Shown: positions 19,017 to 28,156 of the stretch, one piece after another
How the letters are laid out: every line of letters starts with the position of its first letter
How positions within the stretch are numbered: the stretch's first letter is position 1
Assembly: GCF_003194585.1 (NCBI RefSeq)
Contig: NZ_QHKZ01000012.1
Span: forward strand, 1-44,133
DNA: 44,133 nt
Source: Nocardioides daejeonensis
GTDB lineage: Bacteria > Actinomycetota > Actinomycetes > Propionibacteriales > Nocardioidaceae
Reading direction: 5' to 3'
Translations under genes and position numbers: made by a program
The notes under the pieces: generated by a model
Told to the model about the DNA's origin: nothing
Database searches by the model: none
The model's input: only the letters and a program-made list of their open reading frames with translations

Positions 19017-20591
19017 CTACACGATCGCCGAGTCCCGGCCGTCCCAGTGCTCCTTGCGCAGCTCACGCTTGAGGATCTTGCCGCTGGGGTTGCGCGGCAG
19101 CAGCTCGAGGAAGTCCACCGAGCGCGGGCACTTGAAGTGCGCAAGCCGATCCCGACAGAAGTCGATGATCTCCTGCTCGGTCGCGGCGGTATCGGGCTTG
19201 AGTGCCACGATCGCCTTCACCACCTCACCCCACGTGTCGTCGGGCACGCCGATCACGGCGACCTCCAGCACCGCTGGATGCTCGGCCAGGACCCGCTCGA
19301 CCTCGGGCGAGTAGATGTTCTCCCCGCCGGAGATGATCATGTCCTTGATCCGGTCGTGCACGTAGACGAAGCCGCCCTCGTCGACCCGGCCGATATCGCC
19401 GCTGCGGAACCAGCCGTCTTCGGTGATCGCCTTGGCCGTCTCCTCTGGCTTGTTGAGGAAGCCTTTCATCAACTGCGGCGTCCGCAGCCAGATCTCCCCC
19501 TCCTCCCCCACTGCGACGTCGGCCAGCGTGGCGGGGTCGACGATCCGCACCTCGCACTCCGGGATCGGGATTCCGGCCGAGAGCAGGCGCTCGGGATGCG
19601 CAGTGTCGCGGTGGTGCTCAGGCATCAGGTGCGTCACCACGCCCGCAACCTCTGTCAGGCCGTAGACCTGGATGAAGTCGGTCTCGGGCCACGCCTCCAT
19701 CGCCGCACGAAGCAGAGGCGGAGGCATCGGCGAGGCGCCGTAGGTGTAGGTCTTGAGCGCCCCGAAGAGCTTGACCGCGTCGGGGCCGGCTTGAAGCACC
19801 TGCGCCAGCACGGCCGGCACCAGGAAGGTCCGGTTGGCTCCGGCGAGGATCGCTCCCGCCAGGGAGGCGCCGTCAGGGTCACGGGTCATCACGCTCGGCA
19901 CGCCGTCGTAGATGCCGAAGAGCACATAGGAGGAGCCGCCGACGTGGAAGAGCGGCATCGAGACCATCGACTTGTCACCGGGCTCGAATCCCCAGCCGTC
20001 ATGAGCATTGACGGTGTGCGCGATCATGTTGCGGTGGGTCAGCATGATGCCCTTGGGCCGCCCGGTGGTGCCTGAGGAGTACATCACCAGACAGACGTCG
20101 TCGGGCTCCACCGCAGGATCACCCGCGTAGGGCTCGGCAGCCGCGATCAGCGCCTCGTAGGCATCCCCGTCCGCGCCGTCGGGCGTCACCTCGACGATCC
20201 GCTCCACGGCCGTGAGCCGGTCGCGGATCTCCTCGATCGTCGGCATCAGCTCCTGCCCGACGAAGAGCACCCGCGCACCGGAGTCGTTGACGGCGTAGTC
20301 GACCTCGTCGCCCGCGGAGCGCCAGTTGATGATCGCGTTGGCAGCGCCGATCGAGGCGGCTGCCAGGCTGATCTCGACGCAGGCGGGGTGGTTCTTGTCG
20401 AGGAACGAGACGACGTCACCGCGGCCGATCCCCAACGCTCGCAGGGCTCCGGCCGCGCGACGGACCCGGTCGTTCCACTCCCGCCAGGTCCAGGTGCGGC
20501 CCAGGTAGGTCATCGCCTCACCATCGGGAGTCGCCTCCGCCCAATGGGCCAGACGGTCATCGACTCGGACGTGCTCGGGTGCTTCGCTCAC
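19017..20591 (-). CDS. AMP-dependent acyl-CoA synthetase/ligase
   Basis: 524 residues of the ANL superfamily. The enzyme activates a carboxylic acid as acyl-AMP and then forms the CoA thioester. The P-loop is YSSGTTGRPKG, with IQVYGLTE, WFRSGDIG, the hinge VHDRIKDMIISGGENIYSPEVE and the C-terminal catalytic lysine in NPSGKILKRELR. The motif set fits fatty-acyl or aryl-acyl CoA ligases; substrate is not determined. The GTG at 20591 was chosen because AGGGGG precedes it; the open frame extends upstream without support. Confidence 0.9.
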   Translation of the reverse strand: MSEAPEHVRVDDRLAHWAEATPDGEAMTYLGRTWTWREWNDRVRRAAGALRALGIGRGDVVSFLDKNHPACVEISLAAASIGAANAIINWRSAGDEVDYAVNDSGARVLFVGQELMPTIEEIRDRLTAVERIVEVTPDGADGDAYEALIAAAEPYAGDPAVEPDDVCLVMYSSGTTGRPKGIMLTHRNMIAHTVNAHDGWGFEPGDKSMVSMPLFHVGGSSYVLFGIYDGVPSVMTRDPDGASLAGAILAGANRTFLVPAVLAQVLQAGPDAVKLFGALKTYTYGASPMPPPLLRAAMEAWPETDFIQVYGLTEVAGVVTHLMPEHHRDTAHPERLLSAGIPIPECEVRIVDPATLADVAVGEEGEIWLRTPQLMKGFLNKPEETAKAITEDGWFRSGDIGRVDEGGFVYVHDRIKDMIISGGENIYSPEVERVLAEHPAVLEVAVIGVPDDTWGEVVKAIVALKPDTAATEQEIIDFCRDRLAHFKCPRSVDFLELLPRNPSGKILKRELRKEHWDGRDSAIV

Positions 20592-20737
20592 AGGTTCCCC
20601 CTGTCTCGACGGCGGTGCCGTGATTGTGACCGACATCACCAAGCACGGCAAGGTGTCCGCCAGCCGCTAGGGGGCGTCCGGGCTTTCCAGTGAATGCATG
20701 GCTCGCTCTCAGCCGCTTCACAGAGATCCGGAGCAAC

Positions 20738-22030
20738 GTGGAGGACATGCACGAGCAGACGCCCTCACCCCAGCAGCCTGACCGCAGCGAGCCGCCGACC
20801 GGACACCTGCCCCCGTACGGCGGAGCACACGGGACGTCGTACCCACCGCCGGTGGGGGCACCCGTCGGCCCACCGCCCCAGAGCGGCCCGCCGACCACGG
20901 CGTTCGGGCCGGTCCCGCCTCGCTCCCCTGCCCGGCGTACGGCGGCCGGCCTGTTGGTGGCCGCGCTGCTGGTCGGCGGGGCCTCCGGCGTCGGCGGCGC
21001 GGCGCTGTGGACCTCGCAGCACGACTCAGCAGACGCACCGGTCCGTACCTCGCAGGTCGTCGACACTGGCACGCCGGTCGCCGCGAAGGGTTCCGTGCAG
21101 GCAGCGGCCAGCAAGGTGATGCCGAGCGTGGTGCAGATCGAGGTCAGCGGGGCGGGCGGCAGCGGCTCCGGATCGGGCATCATCTTGAGCTCCGACGGGG
21201 AGATCCTCACCAACGCGCATGTGACCGAGCTGGCTGACGGCGGCGGGCAGCTGACGGTGGCGTTCAGCGACGGGACGCGCGCGAAGGCACAGCTGGTGGG
21301 CTCCGACACGCTGACCGACCTCGCGGTGATCAAGGCGGAGGGGGTCTCCGGACTGACTCCCGCGACCCTCGGCAAGTCCACGAGCCTGGCCGTTGGCCAA
21401 GGGGTGGTCGCGGTCGGCTCGCCCTACGGCCTCGACGCCACCGTCACCTCCGGGATCGTGAGCGCGCTCAACCGGCCAGTGGAGGTGGCGCGAGACCAGT
21501 CCGGCAACACCACCGCCTATGCAGCCATCCAGACCGATGCGGCGATCAACCCGGGCAACAGCGGCGGTCCGCTGATCGACATGTCCGGCAACGTGGTGGG
21601 CATCAACTCCTCCATCCGCACCTCGGGCTCCGGCGATGCCTTCGGCCAGACGGTCCAAGGCGGGTCGATCGGCCTCGGGTTCGCGATCCCGATCGACTCC
21701 GCCATGCCGATCGTCGACCAGATCCGCGACGGACAGACGCCTACCCACGCCCGACTCGGGATCAGTGTCGCCGACGTGCGCACCGATGACACCGGAGCCA
21801 CCGGTGCCCAGATCCAAGATGCCGGCCAGGGTTCCGCGGCTGCTGACGCAGGGCTGCGCAAGGGCGACGTGATCACCCGGATCGACGACCACGCGATCAG
21901 TGGCTCCGACTCCCTGATCGCCACCGTGCGCTCCTATCGTCCCGGCGACAAGGTCACGGTCACCTACGTCCGCGGCGGTGACCAGAAGACCACCAGCCTC
22001 ACCCTCGGTTCGGACGCCTCTGACTCCTGA
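20738..22030 (+). CDS. HtrA/DegP-type trypsin-like serine protease with PDZ domain
   Basis: About 430 residues. A Pro/Gly-rich cytosolic segment (1-65) is followed by one membrane span (about 69-92), a protease domain and a C-terminal PDZ domain (about 345-425). The catalytic triad is His161 in LTNAHVTEL, Asp194 in LTDLAVIK and Ser275 in NPGNSGGPL. It likely degrades or refolds damaged exported proteins at the outer face of the membrane, like mycobacterial PepD/HtrA. The GTG 20738 has GGAG four bases upstream; ATG 20747 is an alternative. It converges on the ABC-F gene with a 9-bp gap. Confidence 0.93.
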   Translation: MEDMHEQTPSPQQPDRSEPPTGHLPPYGGAHGTSYPPPVGAPVGPPPQSGPPTTAFGPVPPRSPARRTAAGLLVAALLVGGASGVGGAALWTSQHDSADAPVRTSQVVDTGTPVAAKGSVQAAASKVMPSVVQIEVSGAGGSGSGSGIILSSDGEILTNAHVTELADGGGQLTVAFSDGTRAKAQLVGSDTLTDLAVIKAEGVSGLTPATLGKSTSLAVGQGVVAVGSPYGLDATVTSGIVSALNRPVEVARDQSGNTTAYAAIQTDAAINPGNSGGPLIDMSGNVVGINSSIRTSGSGDAFGQTVQGGSIGLGFAIPIDSAMPIVDQIRDGQTPTHARLGISVADVRTDDTGATGAQIQDAGQGSAAADAGLRKGDVITRIDDHAISGSDSLIATVRSYRPGDKVTVTYVRGGDQKTTSLTLGSDASDS

Positions 22031-22039
22031 TCGGCCCGG

Positions 22040-23716
22040 TCAGCGGGGCCGGGCGACGCGTGCCTCGTCCCAGACCGGTTCCGGTGTCTCACGAACAGTG
22101 CCGTCCGCCCCGTAGACGAGGAAGCGGTCGAAGCCCCGCGCGAACCAGCGGTCGTGGGTCACCGCGAGCACCGTGCCCTCGAACGCGGCCAGGCCCTCCT
22201 CGAGAGCCTCTGCGGACTGGACGTCGAGGTTGTCGGTGGGCTCGTCGAGCAGGAGCAAGGTGGCGCCGGAGAGCTCCAGCAGCAGGATCTGGAATCGCGC
22301 CTGCTGGCCACCGGAGAGCGAGTCGAAGGCCTGCTCCGCGGCATGCGCCAGCTCGTAGCGGTCCAGCACCCGTGACGCCTGCTCGCGCGGCATCCCGTCG
22401 CGGTGCGCATCGCCGCGATGCAGGATCTCGACCAGGGTGCGTCCGACCAGCTCCGGATGCGCGTGCGTCTGCACGAACCAGCCGGGCCGCACCCGGGCGC
22501 CGAGCCGGGCCGTGCCGCGGTGGGCGACGGGGGCGATCTCCACCTCTCCGACGGGCTCGTGCTCCTTCTCCGGGGCGGTGCCGCCCGCCGCGAGCAGGCG
22601 AAGGAAGTGCGACTTGCCCGAGCCGTTGGAGCCGAGCACCGCCACCCGTTCGCCGTACCAAACCTCCAGGTCGAACGGCCGCATCAGACCGGTCAGCTCC
22701 AGGCGCTCGCAGACGACGGTCCGCTTCCCGGTGCGGCCGCCCCCGAGTCGCATCCGCACGTGCTGCTCTCGCGGCTGCTCGGTCGGAGGGCCGGCCTCCT
22801 CGAACTTGCGCAGCCGAGTCTGCGCGGCGCGGTACTGGCTCGACATCCCGTCGTTGTACTCGGCCTTGACCTTGAGCCGCAGCACCAGGGCCTTGAGCTT
22901 CGCGTGCTCCTCGTCCCAGCGTCGATGCAGTTCCTCGAACCGCGCGAACCGGTCCCTGCGGGCCTGGTGGTACGACGCGAAGCCGCCCGGGTGCGTCCAG
23001 ACCCGGTTCCCTGCCGCCCCGAGTTCGACAGTCACCACCCGGGTCGCGGTGTTGTCGAGCAGTTCGCGGTCGTGGCTGATGTAGAGGATCGTCTTCGCCG
23101 ACTCGTTGATCCGTCGTTCCAGCCACTGCTTGCCGGGCACGTCGAGGAAGTTGTCGGGCTCGTCGAGGAGCAGCACCTCGTCGGGCCCGCGCAGCAGGTA
23201 CTCCAGGACCAGGCGCTTCTGCTCACCACCGGAGAGCGTGTCGAGCGAGCGATACTTGGCCCGGTCGTAGGGAATGCCGAAGGCGGCCATCGTGCAGACG
23301 TCCCAGGTGACCTCGAGGTCGTAGCCGCCGGCGTCGGCGTACTCGGCCAGCGCCGTGGCGTAGCGCATCTGGGTGGCCTCGTCGTCGACCTCCATCAGCG
23401 CCAGCTCGCAGGCGTCGACCTCGGCGGCTGCCGCCTGGACCCGGGCGGGCGCCACCGACATCAGCAGCTCGGCGACCGACGTCGCGCCGCGACCGACCAT
23501 CTGCCGCATGACCCCGAGGCCACCAGAACGCGTGACCACCCCCGCATGCGGGGAGAGCTCCCCGGTGATGATCCGCAGGAGGGTCGTCTTGCCGGCCCCG
23601 TTGGCCCCCACCAGCGCGACCTTCGCCCCGTCGCCGACCCGGAACCCCACCTCGTCCAGCAGCACCCGTCCGTCGGGCAGCTCGTAACGGACACCTGCGA
23701 CCTCGATATGACCCAC
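22040..23716 (-). CDS. ABC-F family ATP-binding protein
   Basis: 558 residues with two ABC domains in tandem and no membrane span. Domain 1: Walker A GANGAGKTT (37-45), signature LSGGEQKR (161-168), Walker B VLLLDEPDNFLD. A charged linker (about 255-315, RWDEEHAKLKALVLRLK) joins domain 2: GSNGSGKSHF, LSGGQQAR, LLLLDEPTDNLD. ABC-F proteins act on the ribosome, either as translation factors or by giving resistance to ribosome-targeting antibiotics; the short linker does not decide between them. The start is GTG at 23716, with AGGAAG 12 bases upstream, farther than usual. Confidence 0.93.
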   Translation of the reverse strand: MGHIEVAGVRYELPDGRVLLDEVGFRVGDGAKVALVGANGAGKTTLLRIITGELSPHAGVVTRSGGLGVMRQMVGRGATSVAELLMSVAPARVQAAAAEVDACELALMEVDDEATQMRYATALAEYADAGGYDLEVTWDVCTMAAFGIPYDRAKYRSLDTLSGGEQKRLVLEYLLRGPDEVLLLDEPDNFLDVPGKQWLERRINESAKTILYISHDRELLDNTATRVVTVELGAAGNRVWTHPGGFASYHQARRDRFARFEELHRRWDEEHAKLKALVLRLKVKAEYNDGMSSQYRAAQTRLRKFEEAGPPTEQPREQHVRMRLGGGRTGKRTVVCERLELTGLMRPFDLEVWYGERVAVLGSNGSGKSHFLRLLAAGGTAPEKEHEPVGEVEIAPVAHRGTARLGARVRPGWFVQTHAHPELVGRTLVEILHRGDAHRDGMPREQASRVLDRYELAHAAEQAFDSLSGGQQARFQILLLELSGATLLLLDEPTDNLDVQSAEALEEGLAAFEGTVLAVTHDRWFARGFDRFLVYGADGTVRETPEPVWDEARVARPR

Positions 23717-23792
23717 GAGCGGCGATTCTTCCTGGTCCCTCGGCCCCGCGCATCCGGGTTATCGCCGGGTGCGTGGGCGGCTCGACTCGCTT

Positions 23793-23855
23793 GTGCGGTG
23801 CTGTTGTCGAGAATCGGCGTTATGACCCTCTTGTGAAGCGACCGCAACCCCGCAC
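23793..23855. repeat. Structured repeat element, copy B
   Basis: Arms 23793-23809 and 23839-23855 pair at 14 of 17 positions, with mismatches at the same three positions (7, 9, 13) as copy A. Arm position 10 is T-A here (23802/23846) where copy A has C-G (5633/5675), a compensatory change. An inner stem GCGTTATGA (23817-23825) / TTGTGAAGC (23831-23839) is also possible with wobbles. It lies between the divergent ABC-F and PAP2 genes. Confidence 0.6.
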
Positions 23856-23916
23856 GAGAGCGGCGGAGGCGAGCGGGGCCAACCCACGGATTCGCGAGGT
23901 GATAGGGGTGGTGACG

Positions 23917-23922
23917 TAGCAT
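23917..23922 (+). promoter_or_regulatory. -10 element, leaderless promoter of the PAP2 gene
   Basis: TAGCAT lies seven bases before the ATG at 23930, and no Shine-Dalgarno sequence is present. The message would start at the A of ATG. No clear -35. Confidence 0.5.
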
Positions 23923-23929
23923 TCCGCGC

Positions 23930-24880
23930 ATGGCAAGCGGCACCGAGCAACTTCAGGATGCCGTCCTCCCCATCCCTCGGAGGGCCGCGACGCGCCCGCG
24001 CGTGCGGATCGTCTCGTTCGGGGTCTACCTGGCGGCGCTGACCGTCTTCACGATCAACTTCGGCATCCCCAGCGATACCGTCCAGATCTTCGTCTGGCTG
24101 TGGCTGGCCACGATCGCGTGGCACATCGAGGAGCCCTGGCGCTATCACCTGGGCTTCATCCGCGACTGGTGGGCGCCGCTGCTCGCGCTCGTCGTCTACT
24201 TCTACGGGCGTGGCCTCGCGGACGAGCTGTACGCGATGCCGGTGGCCTTCCAGTTCCCGGTCGACGCCGACAAGTGGATGTTCGGCGGCGAGTTGCCCAG
24301 TCACTGGCTCCAGGAACGACTGTGCGGCGACCCGTGTCTCCCGCACGAGGGCGCCCGCTGGTACGACCTGGTCTTCACCGTGGTCTATTCGACCCACTTC
24401 GTCTTCGGTTTGATCCTGGCGGTCGTGCTGTGGCTGCGGAACCGGGGCGAGTGGCTGAAGTGGATGCGTCGCTACATCGGCCTCAACTTCGCTGGTCTGG
24501 CCATCTACGTCTTCTACCCGATGGCACCACCGTGGATGGCAGGGCGGGACGGCTACCTGGAGGAGCAGGTGCTTCGGCTGACCAGCCGCGGCTGGGGTGA
24601 CACCGGCTTGGGCCGCTACCACCTCATCCTCACCGGCGTGGGCAATCCGGTCGCCGCGATGCCCTCCCTCCATGCGGGAACCGCGTTCCTGATCTCCTTC
24701 TATCTGATCCAGCGCTACCGCAACGCCTGGGCGTGGCTGAGCCTGCTCTACCCGTTGACCATGTCGTTCGGTCTCATCTACTACGGCGAGCACTACGTCA
24801 TCGACACCATCGCTGGTGCGGCCCTGGCCGTGCTTGTGATCGCCGCCTGCAACCTGTGGGAACGCAGTCGAGGCAGTTAG
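23930..24880 (+). CDS. PAP2-superfamily integral membrane phosphatase/phosphotransferase
   Basis: 316 residues with about six membrane spans. The active-site motifs are AMPSLHAGTAF (about 244-254) and YYGEHYVIDTIAG (about 284-296), of the PAP2_3 / inositol-phosphoryl-ceramide-synthase-like type, in which the two histidines and the aspartate carry out phosphoryl transfer on lipid substrates. A short cysteine pair (RLCGDPC) lies in a loop near residue 135. In this family some members make phosphoinositol lipids and others dephosphorylate lipids; the substrate here is unknown. It is divergent from the ABC-F gene. Confidence 0.88.
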   Translation: MASGTEQLQDAVLPIPRRAATRPRVRIVSFGVYLAALTVFTINFGIPSDTVQIFVWLWLATIAWHIEEPWRYHLGFIRDWWAPLLALVVYFYGRGLADELYAMPVAFQFPVDADKWMFGGELPSHWLQERLCGDPCLPHEGARWYDLVFTVVYSTHFVFGLILAVVLWLRNRGEWLKWMRRYIGLNFAGLAIYVFYPMAPPWMAGRDGYLEEQVLRLTSRGWGDTGLGRYHLILTGVGNPVAAMPSLHAGTAFLISFYLIQRYRNAWAWLSLLYPLTMSFGLIYYGEHYVIDTIAGAALAVLVIAACNLWERSRGS

Positions 24881-24949
24881 AGGTTCCACCGGTAGGGGCA
24901 CCTCCCAGGACGTGGCGAGACCAGGCCATGACCTAGCTCAACCCGTTCT

Positions 24950-26320
24950 CTAGAGCCGCTCCGCCAGTCGCCGGGCTGCCAACGAGACGAACTCCCAGGC
25001 GGTCGCGAACGGCGGCGCGTAGGCAAGGTCGGACCATGCCAGGTCCAGCACCGTCGAGCCGTGCCACAACGCAGTGGCGACGGTGTCGATCCGCTTGGCC
25101 GATCCGCGCCCGCCCACGATCTGTGCACCGAGGAGCCGCCCGGTGCCACGCTCGCCGATCACGCTGAGAGCGATCGGCTCGGCGGCCGGGTGGTAGCCAC
25201 TCGCGGTCGTGCCCTCGGTGGTCGTCTCGACCGCGTCGAGGCCGTGTTGCCGTGCCTCCTCCAGTCCGAGCCCGGTCCGTGCCACCTCGACGTACGACGC
25301 CCCTGCCGCGAAACGGGTGATGGCCGTGCCGAGGGCTCCAGGGAACGCCAAGGTTCCGCCGCCGAGGTTCTCGCCGACCGCTCGGCCCATCTTGTTGGCA
25401 TGGGTGCCCAGCGGGAGGTAGACCCACTCGCCGGTCAGTCGATGCCGCACCTCACAGCAGTCACCGGCCGCCCAGAGGCCGTCGGCCAGGCGGCCCTGCG
25501 GATCCGGCCGCAGGGCTCCATAGCTCGACCTCGGAACGTCGAGGTCCGCCAGGAACCCGGTGGCAGGCGCCACGCCCAGCGCCAACACCAGGAGGTCGGC
25601 CGCCACCCGCAGCTCTCCGGCACGTACAGCGCACAGGGCGCCGTCTGCGGATCGCTCCACCCCGGAGGCTGCGGCACCGAGATGCACGGTCACGCCTCCT
25701 GCCTCGACCGCTGCCTGGACCCGACCGCTCATCGGCTCGTCGAGCGAGCTCATCACCCGCGACCGGGTCAGCAGCGTCACCTGGTGGCCACGCGCAAGCA
25801 GGGCCTCGGCCATCTCCAGGCCGATGTAGCCACCGCCGGCGACCACCACTCGCAGGCCCGGCTCGGCGAGCTCCCGCAGCCACCATGCGCCGTCGTCCAG
25901 GGTCTTGACCACCTGGATCCCCGCGGCCGGGGTGCCCGGGCCGGCGCAGGCCCACTCCGGCACGAGTGCGGAGGCGCCGGTGGCGACGACCAGGTCGTCG
26001 TAGTCCAGGCGATGCTCGCCCTCAGGCCCCACGTAGACCACCCTCCGGGCGGCGGGGTCGACGGAGATCGCGCGGGCACCGAGCCTCAGGTCGACGCCGA
26101 GCCGACGGTGCTCCGCCGGGGTGCGCGCGACGAGTGCCTCGCGCGAGCCGACCTCGCCCGAGACCCAGTAGGGGATGCCGCAGGCCGAGTAGCTGGTGTC
26201 GTGCGTCGTCTCGAGGACGGTCACCTCCAGCTCACGACCATGCTGCCGGGCAGACCGCAACGCCTGATGGGCAGCGCTCATCCCCGCTGCGTCGCCGCCG
26301 ACGACCACGACCCGCCTCAT
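24950..26320 (-). CDS. FAD/NAD(P)-dependent disulfide reductase, CoA-disulfide reductase-like
   Basis: 456 residues. FAD-binding VVVGGDAAGMSAA opens the protein; the second Rossmann motif VVVAGGGYIGLEMAEAL is near 160-176; LWAAGDCCEVRH is the second FAD motif. Cys47 in SYSACGIPYWVSG aligns with the single redox cysteine of CoA-disulfide reductases and NADH oxidases, which lack the CxxxxC pair. The family reduces CoA disulfides, per- or polysulfides, or oxygen. The operon partners downstream of truA (methyltransferase, reductase) overlap by 4 bp each, which may reflect genome packing rather than shared function. Confidence 0.85.
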   Translation of the reverse strand: MRRVVVVGGDAAGMSAAHQALRSARQHGRELEVTVLETTHDTSYSACGIPYWVSGEVGSREALVARTPAEHRRLGVDLRLGARAISVDPAARRVVYVGPEGEHRLDYDDLVVATGASALVPEWACAGPGTPAAGIQVVKTLDDGAWWLRELAEPGLRVVVAGGGYIGLEMAEALLARGHQVTLLTRSRVMSSLDEPMSGRVQAAVEAGGVTVHLGAAASGVERSADGALCAVRAGELRVAADLLVLALGVAPATGFLADLDVPRSSYGALRPDPQGRLADGLWAAGDCCEVRHRLTGEWVYLPLGTHANKMGRAVGENLGGGTLAFPGALGTAITRFAAGASYVEVARTGLGLEEARQHGLDAVETTTEGTTASGYHPAAEPIALSVIGERGTGRLLGAQIVGGRGSAKRIDTVATALWHGSTVLDLAWSDLAYAPPFATAWEFVSLAARRLAERL

Positions 26321-26931
26321 GCCTCGCTCCTCTGCCCGACCCTGCTCTCCAGCACCCGGAATCCCTTGGCGCTGGCGAGCCGCGTTGTGGGATACCCCTG
26401 CTCCTCCAGCCAGCGTTGCAGCGAGTCGGCGCCGAGGTTGCGGCCGACGACCATCACGGCTCGCCCGCCCGGAGCCAGCCGGGCGAGCCAGGTCAGCAAG
26501 AGAGCGTGCAAGGCGTCCTTGCCGATCCGGATCGGCGGGTTCGACCAGATCTCGTCGAACTCCCCCTGCGGCACGTGCCCGGGAAGCAGGGCGGTGAACC
26601 GGTCAGACACCCCGAGCGCCTGGGCGTTCTCGCGAGCAAGGAGGAGCGCTCGTTCGTTGACGTCGATGCCGGTCACGGTCGTCTCCGGTGAGGCCAACGC
26701 AACCGCGAGGCCGATCACGCCGTACCCGCAGCCGAGGTCGAGGACCCGGCGCGCGGTGGGCGGGTCAGTGACCCGGAAGAGGACCGAGGTGCCGATGTCG
26801 AGGTGGCCCTTGGAGAAGACACCGGCGCCGCTGGTCAGCGCCAACTCGTGTCCCCAGACCGTGGCCCGGACCGGCTCGCGTGTGAACGCGACCCCGGGGT
26901 CCGCGCTGAAGTAGTGCTCCTGATCGCTCAC
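26317..26931 (-). CDS. Class I SAM-dependent methyltransferase, RsmC-like
   Basis: 204 residues. Motif I LDLGCGYGVIGLAVA is at 64-78, the acidic end of strand 2 is VTGIDVNERAL, and motif IV is SNPPIR (130-135), the NPPxR signature of N2-guanine methyltransferases such as RsmC acting on 16S rRNA. VFSKGHLDIGTSVL near residue 38 is also typical. It lacks the N-terminal pseudo-domain of E. coli RsmC, as single-domain actinobacterial members do. Overlaps truA and the reductase gene by 4 bp each. Confidence 0.88.
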   Translation of the reverse strand: MSDQEHYFSADPGVAFTREPVRATVWGHELALTSGAGVFSKGHLDIGTSVLFRVTDPPTARRVLDLGCGYGVIGLAVALASPETTVTGIDVNERALLLARENAQALGVSDRFTALLPGHVPQGEFDEIWSNPPIRIGKDALHALLLTWLARLAPGGRAVMVVGRNLGADSLQRWLEEQGYPTTRLASAKGFRVLESRVGQRSEA

Positions 26932-27785
26932 GCTTGCTCCTCGACCGGGGTCCGCTTGTTCCTCGCCCGCTCTGCCTGGGCGGCCAGGTCGGCACCCTCC
27001 GGATAGCGGACCTCCTCAAGAGTCAGCCCGTGCGGCGGAACCACGGAGACGGCAGGATCTCGGCGTACGCCGCGCAGCACCTCGGCAGCCCACTCCGGCT
27101 CCCGCCGGCGCTCTCCCACGGCCACGAGGCAACCGACCAGGGCACGCACCATGTTGTGACAGAAGGCGTCCGCGCGCACATTGCCGACGACCACGCCCTC
27201 CTGCCGTCGCCAGGAGAGATCGAGCAACGTGCGCACCGTCGTGGCGCCCTCCCGCTGCTTGCAGAACGACGCGAAGTCGTGGAGCCCCACCAACGGCGCC
27301 GAGGCCGCGTTCATGGCCACCACGTCGAGGGGACGTCCCCAGGCGAGCACGTGATTCCTGGTCAGCGGATCGGTCGCGGCGGGGTTGTCTGCGATCCGGT
27401 AGGCGTAACGGCGCCAGCTGGCAGAGAAGCGGGCGTCGAACCCTGCAGGAGCCGGCAGCATGCCGCGCACCCGCAGATCGCCCGGCAGGAGCCCGTTGAC
27501 CCGTCGCGCGAGCTGGGCACTGAGCTGCTCCGGACTGCTCGAGGTCGATCCCCGCGACCGCCCACCGGCGAGCAGCTCCTCCTCAGCCAGATCGACATGG
27601 CAGACCTGGCCCCGTGCGTGGACGCCGGCGTCGGTCCGGCCGGCGCACGTCACCTGCACCTGCGGCAACCGGAGCACGGTCGCCAGAGCCGCCTCGAGCT
27701 CACCTTGCACGGTCCGCAGCCCGGGCTGGCGGGCCCAGCCCTTGAAGTCGGTGCCGTCATAGGCGAGGTCGATTCGGATCCGCAC
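26928..27785 (-). CDS. truA: tRNA pseudouridine(38-40) synthase
   Basis: 285 residues. It makes pseudouridine at positions 38-40 of the tRNA anticodon stem-loop. The N-terminus is RIRIDLAYDGTDFKGWARQPG, and the catalytic Asp52 lies in AGRTDAGVHARGQ. A Ser/Gly-rich insertion (GGRSRGSTSSSPEQ) occurs near residue 77. GTG 27785 was chosen because GAGAGG lies nine bases upstream; an ATG nine bases earlier has no spacing for that site. First gene of a three-gene overlapping operon. Confidence 0.95.
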   Translation of the reverse strand: MRIRIDLAYDGTDFKGWARQPGLRTVQGELEAALATVLRLPQVQVTCAGRTDAGVHARGQVCHVDLAEEELLAGGRSRGSTSSSPEQLSAQLARRVNGLLPGDLRVRGMLPAPAGFDARFSASWRRYAYRIADNPAATDPLTRNHVLAWGRPLDVVAMNAASAPLVGLHDFASFCKQREGATTVRTLLDLSWRRQEGVVVGNVRADAFCHNMVRALVGCLVAVGERRREPEWAAEVLRGVRRDPAVSVVPPHGLTLEEVRYPEGADLAAQAERARNKRTPVEEQA

Positions 27786-27900
27786 GCCCCGCATCCTCTC
27801 ACCCACTGCCGACTCGCCCACCTCCCGACACAGGTCGGGTGAACCCTGCGGGGCCGTGACGTCTCCTACTCTGGTGCGATCGGCGCACCGAGGAGCTCCC

Positions 27901-28095
27901 ATGACCAACGTCTCGCAACCCGCCCTGCTCATGATGATGGGCACCTTCGACATCCTGTTGGGGCTCGGCTTGGCCTGGTGGGGCACCCACGACGACCTCG
28001 CCGGCCTCCAGTGGGCGGGGCTGGCGCTGGCGCTGGCCGGTGTCGTCGTGGTCGGCTTCGCCCTGGTCCGGAGCAGTCGCGAAGAGCGACGCTGA
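27901..28095 (+). CDS. Small two-span membrane protein
   Basis: 64 residues with two hydrophobic segments (about 9-27 and 36-56) separated by the short loop GTHDDLAGLQ, and a basic end RSSREERR, so both termini are probably cytosolic. GGAG lies six bases before the ATG. I do not recognise a family or function. It is on the plus strand, divergent from truA, and 61 bp before the DUF2786 gene. Confidence 0.65.
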   Translation: MTNVSQPALLMMMGTFDILLGLGLAWWGTHDDLAGLQWAGLALALAGVVVVGFALVRSSREERR

Positions 28096-28156
28096 GTCCT
28101 CCTGTCGGTGCCCTCCGCCACCGTGGAACCCTCCCTCGCGAAAGAAGGCGATGCCG

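Noticed and set aside
22032..22051. CGGCCC/GGGCCG hairpin between htrA-like and ABC-F genes as a terminator
   Set aside because: The stem is only 6 bp and overlaps the ABC-F stop codon; such short GC stems are frequent in this DNA, so it is not listed as a feature.
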